A program made the position numbers and the translations under genes. From contig QANY01005768.1 in the NCBI GenBank assembly GCA_003255025.1, positions 1,748,805 through 1,812,804 on the forward strand: 64,000 nt of DNA. The letters are read 5' to 3'. Every line of letters begins with the position of its first letter. Position 1 is the stretch's first letter. Positions 22,693-32,723 of the stretch are shown in pieces. Source of the DNA: Datisca glomerata. Taxonomy: Eukaryota; Streptophyta; Magnoliopsida; Cucurbitales; Datiscaceae. Below the pieces are notes generated by a model that did no database searches, was not told the DNA's origin, and saw only the letters and a list, made by a program, of their open reading frames with translations.

Positions 22693-23909
22693 TGTACATA
22701 GTGGACCACCTCATTACGATTGACGTGTCTGAGTATGCACGTGGCACTCAAGGACGGGATTGGATGGCGCCTACATGGCACGATAAGGCTGAAATAGGAT
22801 AATAGCGAATACGTTTGTAAGGACCGCGCCTGGACCTATATGGGTGGCGAGTCCATTTCGAGATTTATGTCAAGTGTTAATTCTCACCTTCGAGCTAAGT
22901 GACAAATGCTCGAAAGCTCTTCCTTTCCTGAGAATAATTTAGGGGATGTGGTCTAGTAGAATAATGATAAAGTTATGTTATACCAAGAAAGGAGAACTAC
23001 TCAACGTTTATGGCCTCCTTAGGTACCTTGGATGTGCCCATTTATGGGGAAGAAGGGTAAAAAAGACATGAACCATCTCTCAAGAGTCAGGTTGGTCATG
23101 CGATGGGTTGAGATAGCTCAACCCGCCCCCACGGCGGGTTGAGGCACCTCACCTTGTCCCTATGGTGGACGGCTCCTGCTCTGGCAAGTGTCTCGCCATT
23201 CAATCTACCACTGGGGAAACTCGACGACAAGAAGTCTCCTTCAGAATTCATTATGCAATATGAGTCCAACATCTGTAATTTGACTGCTCGATGTCGCTGA
23301 GGCACGACCAGTTGAGAGAATGAAGTATGACCACGTTTATTAATGTGGTGTCGTTTACGGTTTAAGCTACCTCACCTCGTCCCTATGGTGGGCGGCTCGT
23401 GCTCCGCTGCAAGTGTCTCGTCATTCAATCTGCCACCGAGAAAACTTGACGACATGAAGTCTCCTTCAGAGTCCGTTATGTAATATGAGTCCAACGTCTA
23501 TAATCTGACTGCTCGATGTCACTCAGGCACGATCAGTTGAGAGAGTGAAGTATGACTATGTTTATTAATTGGCGTCGTTTTAAGTTCGTATGCACGTGTT
23601 AGACGTGTTCACATCGTTATCATATGATTAGCATGAGGGAGCGGTTCCCACATGGTCTCATCTATATAAAAGACACTTGGTATCATCATTATTGGGGGAT
23701 TCAATTCTCATCGATCCCGAGGCCAAACCTCGAGAATATTCTCTCCTCGAGTTTTCACTTATCTTAGAGTTTCAAAGGCATTTGTCATCTTTCGATGGCT
23801 GCCTAACGTTGCTTGTCCTTCACCCTACGACCACCAACTCCCACATTTCCAGACTTACTTATTGTAGTTTAGATCACTCAAATCACACTTCACCCTAAAC
23901 CCCTAAACA
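22693..23909 (+). repeat. 3' LTR of gag-only element (1217 bp)
   Basis: Starts tgtacatagtggaccacctc and ends cccctaaaca. It is colinear with the 5' LTR, including the TATA region (tctatataaaag, about 23660-23671). It is longer because a roughly 223-bp block is duplicated in tandem at 23146-23585. Confidence 0.8.
23146..23585 (+). repeat. 223-bp tandem duplication inside the 3' LTR
   Basis: Unit 1 is 23146-23368 and unit 2 is 23369 to about 23585. Both begin acctcacc(t/c)tgtccc-like and contain gaagtctccttcaga and atgagtccaac. The 5' LTR has a single copy (from about 18747). The two units have diverged, so the duplication is old. Confidence 0.8.
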
Positions 23910-25177
23910 AATGCTATTTAAAAATAATAAATATCATTTAAATGCAATAATTATTTACGACCGTGAATGTACTGACGATTTACATATTGATGTGATAAGT
24001 CATTTTTATTGCATGAAATAAAGAATAAAAACATTGGCAATAAAAAAATATGATTTGTTCCAATAAATGTACGTGTGGATACAGGGAAGACGAAACAATG
24101 GTGTAAAATATTTAACAGTGTAAATATTTATTTAATAGTGAAAATATTTAACGCAGTGGATATTCAATGATGTAGTTATTTATTTCAACTTATGCCAGTT
24201 CATATTCGATGGTGTAAATATTTGTTTCATCTTAAATTAGTAAATAAATACTTACATATAATCAATTGTTATTATTACTTAGTACATGCCAATGTTTATT
24301 GGTATTGGAAGGGTAAATATTGATTTTGTATTAAATATTAAGTGTTTTTTATTTATTTAATGGTGAATAATACTGATAAAAGTTAATATGTATTAGTAGA
24401 TGTTAGAATCTAATGTCAGAGGTGTTATCACGCGTCGTCAGGTAATTAGATGATAAACCTGAGAAAAAGAGAAAAAGAGAAAAGAGTGATTATAAGAGTA
24501 TGCACTTGTGACTGGTATGATACCTAGCCAATTAGAGTCTGACGGTCAAGACAATAATGATTTTGACAGCATGAAGTTAGAGGGTTAGAGAATGAATAAT
24601 TTATAAATGAGCAAGACACCTTATATTTATAGGGAGAAGCCATGAGCTTTTCACAGTGGGTCAAAGAGTTTGTGTCAGGTCTGAGACTGATCTAATGATT
24701 TTTGATTTCATGAGTTAAGGCATGGGTCTATCCATTTTAAGCATCTAGAATATAGATATAAGCTAGTATTTACGAGGATTGAAAGTAAAATTTATATTAT
24801 CTTAATTCAGTAAATAAATCTTTACGCGCATGCAATTAGGTTTTTTGATCTAAAATGAACTGGTATGAATAGTATAAATCACATCAAATCCATAAAATAA
24901 TGAATTTTTCCATTTCAAATCAAATCCGTCAAATAATTAAAAAATACTATTATTGCTAAGAATAGTATAAATCAATCATATTTGGTTTGAAAAATCATTA
25001 CAAATGACCTTGAAAGTAAGAAAGGAAGTATTTCATTGTAAACGATCATAAAAAATAAATTAGGAAACAAAAATCAATTAGAGATTAGAAAATCAGTCAA
25101 TATGAATAAAAATGGAAAAAACTACTTTATTTTATCTTTTTTTGGTACTTGATTTTTGTTAGAAAATTAAAAAAACA
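23910..25177. other. AT-rich intergenic stretch, no gene seen
   Basis: No coding sequence or element ends are recognised. Several loosely repeated phrases of the type gtgtaaatatttattt occur between 24110 and 24270. Simple AT-rich DNA continues to about 25177. Confidence 0.5.
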
Positions 25178-25330
25178 CAATTGTTTGCTAATCGGTAGAG
25201 CACCCACATCTTGTATTTTGTCTATCATGTGAATCTTATATTATATTTTGCCCGGTGTATGTGAGTTGTAGATAGATATGTTAAAGGATGGGTCTGAGTA
25301 GGGTGTTTACCCACCAAATACCCATGTTAA
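25178..25330 (+). mobile_element. Possible tRNA-derived SINE
   Basis: tgctaatcggtagagc (25186-25201) resembles a Pol III A box of the ...GGTAGAGC type. About 28 bases downstream, gtgaatct (25229-25236) could be a decayed B box. The downstream phrase with ggtgtatgtgagttgtag is reminiscent of plant SINE bodies. No target duplication or clear tail was found, so this is tentative. Confidence 0.35.
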
Positions 25331-25393
25331 TTTTCGTTACAAGTACCCAACATATGCCCATGTTAGAGATAAGGGGTCGGTGTGCATAATACA

Positions 25394-25848
25394 TGTTAGA
25401 TGATATTGTATGCAATATTCATGCATATAATAAAATTTAAAAACAATACATGTAATATGAAAATTACAAAAACGGTCCAAAACTATAAATTAGATAATCT
25501 AGAATATGAATATGATACCGAACGATATAATGGAGAATTTATGATTCTTCGAACTGCGCAGAGCTCTGTGTAACACAGTCACCTTAAAATAGATTTGCCT
25601 CCTCTTGTGGGTGTTTGAGGTCGCGAGGCGTCTGCCCTAGATGCAACAGCGGGGTGAGCTATTATCATGCACCATGAAAAATGTTTTGACGAACTAATTA
25701 GAACCCAAATTCTATTACACTGAAACTCGAGATTTCTCTACACACTACTTAGAAACTCATAATCAGAGAAGGAAACAGTGAGAGAGTATATGAAACTGTT
25801 TCAGTTTGGTGTATGGAATGAAGAGAGGATGTGTCAATTTATAGCCAC
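25394..25848 (-). repeat. 3' LTR of Copia B (about 455 bp)
   Basis: The plus-strand sequence begins tgttagatgatattgtatgc (the TCTAACA terminus on the minus strand) and ends ...tatagccaca (TGTGG on the minus strand). It matches 40885-41269 plus 42638-42701. The right edge is inferred from TG/CA form only. Confidence 0.6.
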
Positions 25849-25949
25849 ATAGAAGTTTAGAATATAGTTTTATGATTAAGTTATTCCTTTGAATATAGTT
25901 TTAGGATCTCCAATCATCTAGGTGTAGTTTCCTTCATATCCACTTACAC

Positions 25950-26680
25950 TTTCATGGTTTTGGTCCCATTCCCCTTGATAATTTACCAACTAACTCTTTA
26001 TTTAATCTTTTGGTTAATGGATCCGCAATGTTATCTTTTGACTTTACATAGTCAACAGAAATAACTCTTGTTGAGAGTAGTTGTCTAATAGTATTATGCC
26101 TACAATGTATGTGTCTAGACTTACTATATACATGTTGCTCGATGCCCTTCATATTGCAGACTGACTGTCATAATAGATGTAAATTACTGGCACATGCTTC
26201 TGCCATAATGGAATATCTTATAAGAAATTATGTATCCATTCAACCTATTCACCACACTTATCTAGAGCAATGAACTCAGATTCCATTGTGGATCGGGCTA
26301 TACATGTTTGCTTAGAAGATTTTCATGACACAATTGCACCTTCTAGTGGGAACACATATACATTAGTGGACTTCGACTCCTTGATATCATATATCCAGTT
26401 TGTATCATTGTATCCTTTAAGAACAGCTGGATATCCAGTATAGTGTAACCCATAACTACAAGTATATTGTAAGTACCTAAGTACTCTGACGATTCCTTTC
26501 CACTGATCAGATCATGGATTACTCGTGTATCTACTCAATTTACTGACTATGCTATGTTTGCTCTTGTACAACTCATTAAGTACTTCCAACTTCCTATCAC
26601 TCTATAGTACTTCAGTTGAGAAACACTTTCTCTTTATTCTTGGATAGGTGTAGATTTATCTCTATTGTGTTCTACACATA
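25950..26680 (-). pseudogene. Copia B RNase H (C-terminal part of pol)
   Basis: The minus strand reads VSKLSRYTSNP, then [38 protein letters not shown], and finally SRHIHCRHNTIRQLLSTR and DYVKSKDNIADPLTKRL. These are standard Copia RNase H landmarks, with the TMESE catalytic-region Glu present. The open segment 26152-25952 ends RGMGPKP. Upstream stops (for example around 26640) break the frame. The gene is cut at 26681 by Copia C, and its upstream part resumes at 35314. Confidence 0.85.
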
Positions 26681-26685
26681 CCATA

Positions 26686-27840
26686 TGTAGGGGTAATGCC
26701 CTCAAAGTATGTGTATTGATATTTTAATACGAAATTTAATGGAATTATATTTTTCTTGTAATTGTTCTTTTAAATTATTGTTGAATAATTTATATAAATA
26801 GCTGAAAATTTCATATTCATTAATGCGACTATGATCTTGTATTATTACGAGAGGATTAAGATCATAGATAATGAATAAAATTATCAACAACTTATTAAAG
26901 TATGGAATCTTTAATGAATGTTTGCTAATACAGTTCACTAAGCATTAAAAATGCATGTGATCTACATTCAGATCATAGATGTGAATAGACATCTTAGTTA
27001 ATGTACTTTATATATTAAGATTATATATGACAGGATCGATGTGATTTCATATCTTTATTAACTTGTCATTTATCATAAATTTTTAATAAATATCAATTTG
27101 ATAATCATATGTAGATCAATCTGAATCTAGAGTAGTCATGAACTCTTATACATGTCTACTGGATCTTTTGATTCACTCATTAAGGTTTGTTTGTAAAACA
27201 GGCTAGTGACATTTATTTTGAAGATTCAGTGATATGGATGGTTAAGAAGATGATCTAATTTGGAATCCAAGTTTTCCTAACAGATCGTATATTGGTTTCC
27301 TTAATCGTTAATTCTGAAACTGAATGGTTATTGAGCTCAAATTTATAATATGAATAAATTAATCATTCACTGGTGAATTAATGATACTTAAGGATCAAGA
27401 GATAATTAGAAGAGTAAAACGGTAATTTTGACCAGGTTTAATTTACGAACCAATAATTTGAGGACAAAACTACATAATATTATTATATCAATGGACTACA
27501 CGAGAATACTCTGTAAATACATTATATAATCTCTAAGAGTGCAATTTCATATTTTCATATTTATAGTGGAGTAATAATGAAATTAATAAATAAAATTATT
27601 TAATTAAAGAGTTTAATTAATAGTCTGATTTATTTGAGCTTAGGATTATAGGTCCATGGTCCCCTCACCTCTATACTATACAGTCTAGGGTATGAATATT
27701 TCAGGACATGAGAAAATAATTAACTTGTAAAAAAATTATATTTTTGAGGCAGATACACAATTATAAGGTAATTATGTGTGGTTTAGTTAAATAAATTATT
27801 TATATTAATTTTCAGAAATTATATATAAATAATTATATCG
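26686..27840 (+). repeat. 5' LTR of Copia C (3' half missing)
   Basis: It aligns with 32724-33885 from the first base, including cattcattaatg..gactatgatcttgta and gtttaattaataatctgat-type blocks. Similarity stops near 27840 (after ataaataattatatc). The second half of the LTR and the primer binding site are not seen, so a deletion of about 1.4 kb is inferred. Confidence 0.8.
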
Positions 27841-29249
27841 TGCAATGTTTTACGAAACCCTATCTCTATATTTTATCTTTTAAATTTTAAAATTAATTAT
27901 TAATTTTATGAAAATTAAAATTAATTTACTGATTGGGTTTGACCTAAGTTTGATAAGTCATTAAATTATTTTTTACCAATCAATTTCAATATTTTTAAAA
28001 CATAATTATATAGATTAATTAATTAGGAAAAATAGTTTTTTTCTAATTAAATAGGCTTTGTTCAACGCTTGAAAATTATAAAGATGGACCTATGATGGAG
28101 AATGAGTTATTTTGGAAATATGTACTCATTAAATCCTCTTTGTAATTTTATTTCTAATTTTCAATGGTTGTAATTTAGAAATATCATATAATCACCCGAT
28201 TCATCATTAGTTTATTTAATTGTTAAATAAATATTTATTTATATGATTGATAACATGACCATACATTACTCGATCACATGTCATTCATGAAATTCCATAC
28301 AGTTTTATTGGATCATGCATCTCATTAGTAGAAACATGATTGATTAAGACTTTCCTAATATGTTTATATGGATTGTTTATGAAACTAATTACATGTAAAC
28401 TGCTAGATTTTAATTAGTTAAAATTTGGTACTCACGTCACTCTAAAGATTATAATAACATTTAGGATAACAAACTTTATTAAAAGAGTTTTATTAAAGTT
28501 TGATGAATTTAATTAATTAGTTATTCTAAGTTCACCTAAATTTGACTTAGGCTCTTTAGAATGTTAAATGAACTTAGACCAATTAGATTGGATTAATTGT
28601 TGATTTCACATTCATAGGGTTATATTTTTAACTAGTAATTAATTTGGAAGTAATTGATTAGTTAAAATAAAAATACATTATCCTAAAATAGTGAGCCGGA
28701 GAAGGTTGACATGTCAATATAATATATGATATCAATTATCAGTACAACATCGTGAGGTACAGTGAGAGTCTCAAGATGACTTTGTTTTCATCCACATAAG
28801 CAAGGTTTCTAGCTGTATCAATACCAATGTTGGACTTCTTAAGAAGATAGGACTAAATGATGTAGTTTAATTTTGACCAACGCTAAGACGACATATTTTA
28901 AATCAAGTCATGGAATCTGAAACAATGAGTTATACTGACAAAGTCACAATTAAGCTTTGAGTGAATAATTATGACTTGACCAAATTAGCGATACCATATT
29001 ATTAAGAGAGAAAATATGAGATATTTTAAGTTTTAATTAATAAAGATCAAAGTGTCTCATTGATAGTCTAAGATTAATTTGACTGGCCCTAAGGCAGCAC
29101 ATTAATTGTTAGGTTGTTTTATCATGGATTAGTAAATGTTAATTTTTTGTTTAATATTTTGCATTCATGCATCACGTTTACTTTCTGAATTCTGGATATT
29201 TATTTCAATTTTATTAAATTATATATATTTTTATTTTTCAGTTATTATT
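27841..29249 (+). other. Copia C leader, non-coding
   Basis: AT-rich leader between the truncated LTR and gag. A pyrimidine tract ending ttttcag (29236-29242) sits just before the gag ATG and could be a splice acceptor, as noted for some Copia leaders. No ORF is supported. Confidence 0.5.
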
Positions 29250-29670
29250 ATGTCTACCATATGCAACTATATTACTGTTTTACTTGCACTTGAGAAATTA
29301 AATGGTGATAACTCCACAAGATGAAAATCCAACTCGAACATGTTGCTAGTTTATGAGCATAATGAATTTATTCTTGATGAAGAAGTCTTAAAAAGCATGC
29401 AGTCAATACAAGAATTCACACATGGGCTACCATTGCGAGCGAGGTAAATGCTACTGAGAAAAACCCTTTTCCCTCTATTGTTAGTAGTAACAAAAAGGAG
29501 AAGAAGAATGGTAAGGACAAAAGTAAGAATAATGATGAAAAGAAGTCCAAAAGGTCAGCCTAGTGCGAGAAGAACAATATTGACAACGAACTCGTTGAAA
29601 ATATTTCCATTGTGGGGTTGAAGGTCATTTGAAGAGAAACTGTAACAAGTATCCCTCTGAGCTGAAAAAG
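29250..29670 (+). pseudogene. Copia C gag (internally deleted)
   Basis: ATG 29250 reads MSTICNYITVLLALEKLNG then DNSTR and a stop, matching the start of Copia gag. A Lys-rich stretch (about 29490-29570) and a zinc knuckle HCGVEGHLKRNC (about 29610-29645) follow, with the first Cys replaced by Tyr. Only about 420 bases separate start and knuckle, against roughly 700 or more in related elements, so the central gag domain has been lost. Stops interrupt the frame. No functional capsid is expected. Confidence 0.75.
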
Positions 29671-31130
29671 GAATATGATTTTTCATCCTGGATACTGGAT
29701 TCAGGAGCAACTAACCATGTATGTTCTTCTTTGCAGGTCCTTGATTCATCAAGGGAGTTAGCTGATGGCGAAGTCATTATGAGAGTTGGTAGTGGTGCGC
29801 TCGTATCTGTAAAAGCATCTGGAACAGTCTGCCTTAATTTTAGAAATAATTATTTAGCTTTTAACGATATTTATTATATTCCTGAATTTTTGAGAAATTT
29901 GATTTCTCTTTCTCTTTTGCATGAACAATTTTTGAAGTTTCTTGAATTAATAATAAGTTTATTATTTCAAAGAATGGATTCAATATTAATCATGCTAAAG
30001 TATCGAACGAACTGTATATGCTTAAACCGACTGAACACGCGTTAAATAATTCTGAATTATTTAAAGTAGAAATCATAAAAGTCACAAATGCCAGAGAATT
30101 TCTCATGGTGATGATAACACATATCTATGGTATCTTAGGTTGGGACATATTAATCTAGATAGATTACACATGTTAACAAAGTATGGTGCTTTGAGAGAAC
30201 TTAAACTTGGAACTATTAATATTTGTGAGCTTTGTCTAGTGGGTAAAAAATGACCAAGAGACCTTTCACTGAAAATGTCCAAAAAGCCGAGGAACCACTT
30301 GAGCTAGTGCATAGTAATGTCTGTGGACCGATCAATGTATAAGCTAGCGGTGTGTATGAGTATTTCGTCACTTTTATTGACGATTACTCAAGATACTTAC
30401 CTTATACATAGAAAGTTTGACACTTTTGGAAAGTTTAAGGACTTCAAAACTGAAACTGAAAAGCAATTATGAAAATCATTAAAAATACTTCAATCAGATC
30501 AAGGTGGTGAATACTTGAATTTAGACATCTTATCCTAACTCACAGCACCTAAAACGCCACTTAATGGTATTTTAGAGAAGAGAAACTGAACCTTATTGGA
30601 TATGGTTAGATCGCTATTAAGCTACTCATCACTACCACTCATTTTTTAGGGATATACACTTCAAAGGACAATTTATATTTTGAATGTAGTGACTTCTAAG
30701 TCTGTAATCAAAACACTCTTAGAGTTATGGAATGGCTCCAAACCCAGTTTGACTCATTTCCATATATGGGGGTGTCCAGCTCACGTTTTTAGACCCAAGA
30801 CTGAAAAGTTAGGCTCAAAGTCAGAAGTGTGCATATTTATTGGCTATGCTCCAGAGACTAGAGGTGGTACTTTTATAGTCACAATGATCAAAAGGTGTTT
30901 GTATTGACAAACGCCACCTTCCTTGAACATGATTATATGAAAAACTCCAACCTCGAAGTAAAGTAGTTCTCGAAAAATTTACGTCCGATGATATCAGACC
31001 ACCTTAATCATCAACTGATAAATGACAAACCACTGAAACCATTATTCCTGTTCAGGAAACCCCTGTGCAACGTCGTAGTGGGAGGGTTGTAAGACAACTT
31101 GTTCGCTATGAACTAGAGACACATGTCCAA
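29671..31130 (+). pseudogene. Copia C protease and integrase
   Basis: Protease in the open run 29629-30045 shows the intact active-site box WILDSGATNHVCSS and the later NLISLSLLHEQ. Integrase begins with YLWYLRLGHINLDRLHML (about 30122-30180) and CELCLVGKK. ELVHSNVCGPINV, TFIDDYSRY (first Asp) and LQSDQGGEY (second Asp) follow, with frameshifts between. The C-terminal part 30680-30907 reads FHIWGCPAHVFRPK and CIFIGYAPETRGG. The protease is better preserved than the integrase, which has at least three stops. Confidence 0.8.
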
Positions 31131-32690
31131 GTGTGATCCCTTAATCTCTAAAGATGTGATGGATGATCCTGAAAATGGAAATGGCAAGATGCCATAAACC
31201 AGGAAATGGAATCGATGTATTCAAAATCCATTTGAGAACTTGTAGATCCACCTGAAGATGTCAGACCCGTTGGATGTAAATGGATTTTCAAGAAGAAAAG
31301 AAGTGCAGATAGGAAAGTAGAGACTTTTAAGACACGGCTGGTAGCCAAGGGCTATACACAAAGGGATGAGCCGATTATGAAGAGACATTCTCCCATGTTG
31401 CGATGCTAAAATCCATTCACATCATCGTTTCCATATTCGCTAATTTAGACTATGAAATATGATAAATGGATGTTAATATAGCTTTTCTGAATGACTCTCT
31501 TAAAGAAAACATCTATATGATGCAACCAGAAAGGTTCGTGAAAAGGGACAAGATCAGAAAATATGTAAGTTGCTTAAATCTATTTATGGATTAAAGCAAA
31601 CATCTAGATCTTGGAATCCTATCTTTGATGAGATTATTAAATCATATGACTTCGAGCAAAATATTGACGAATCTTGTGTTTATATATATACATCAAAGAT
31701 AGGATAGTGGTCTTCGTAGTTCTTTATGTTGACGACATTTTACTCATTGAGAATGATGTAGAAACTTTGTTAAAGGTAAAAGAGTGGTTAGCTGAGAAAT
31801 TTCAAATTAATGATTTGGGAGAGGTGAGCTATGTTCTAGTCATCCAAATCCTAAGGGATAGAAAGAATAATCTCTTGACATTTTCTTAGACATCTTATAT
31901 TGATAAGGTGCAGAATAGATTCTCTATGGACAATTCCAAGAAAGGTTAACTACCGACAAGACGTGAAATTATCCTCTCCAAGAAGCAATGTCCTAAGACA
32001 CCTAAGAAGGAAGATGACATGAGAAGGTTCCTTATGCTTCAGTTGTTGGTAGTCTCATGTATGCCATGTTGTGTAAGAGACTATACATTTGTTATGCGGT
32101 GGGAATTGTCAGTCATTTTCAATCAAATCCTGGTTTAGAACATTGGATTGTAGTAAAATACATTCTCAAGTATCTTAGAAGAATGAGAAAATATATGCTT
32201 ATTTATTTAGGTGGAGACTTGAACCCCACTAGATATACGGATTGTGATTTTCAATCAGATAGAGACAGTGAAAGTCGACGTCTAGATCAGTATTCACCCT
32301 AGGTGGATGAGCTGTAGTCTGGAGAAGTATTACACAATCCAACATTACAGATTTCATTGTGGAAGCCGAATATATAGCGGCTTATGAAGCTGTGAAAAAA
32401 GCCGTATGGCTCCGAAAGTTATATACTGATCAGGAAATAGTTTCAGATTGAGACAAGCCATTGATCTTATACTGTGACTATAGTGAGGCGGTAGCTAATT
32501 CCAAAGAATCGATGAGTCAGAAGAGGAGCAGGTACATAAAAATGAGATATCATCTTGTAAGAGAGATCGTGCATCGAGTGGATGTGACTGTTATTATGGT
32601 AGCATCATATCAGAACCTGGCTAATCCTCCTATCAAGACACTTCCTGCAAAGTCATTTGAGGTTCATGTGTGAAACATAAGGTTGAGAGA
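31131..32690 (+). pseudogene. Copia C reverse transcriptase and RNase H
   Basis: RT begins around WQDAINQEMESMYSKS-like sequence (about 31185-31230). The active site FVVLYVDDILLIENDVETL (about 31690-31750) keeps the canonical YVDD. RNase H continues with LMYAMLCKRLYICYAVGIV (about 32045-32110), HWIVVKYILKYLRRM and a tail reading SRYIKMRYHLVREIVHR (about 32530-32580). The final codons lie just before the purine tract. Frame breaks occur near 31560, 31890, 31960 and 32300. This is the best preserved catalytic centre among the plus-strand elements here. Confidence 0.8.
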
Positions 32691-32711
32691 GCTGCCATAT
32701 GTGCTTAAAGA

Positions 32712-32723
32712 CAAGTGAGAGAT
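32712..32723 (+). other. Polypurine tract of Copia C
   Basis: caagtgagagat directly precedes the LTR start at 32724 and is nearly the same as the tract of Copia A. Confidence 0.7.

Larger units (their letters stand above)
18289..23909 (+). mobile_element. Gag-only LTR retrotransposon with 37-bp tandem array
   Basis: Two LTRs (18289-19277 and 22693-23909) start TGTA and end AAACA. A primer site (19281-19298) follows the left one, then a broken gag. The remaining roughly 1.9 kb before the right LTR shows no protease, RT, RNase H or integrase in any frame I read. The architecture matches terminal-repeat retrotransposons with a gag domain (TR-GAG type), which depend on enzymes from another element. 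Flanking 5-mers gatgt and aatgc agree at only three bases, so the target duplication is uncertain. The gag zinc-knuckle form suggests a Ty3/Gypsy partner. Confidence 0.7.

Noticed and set aside
25186..25236. A tRNA gene at the A-box-like sequence
   Set aside because: No acceptor stem or anticodon arm can be formed. At best it is a SINE remnant.
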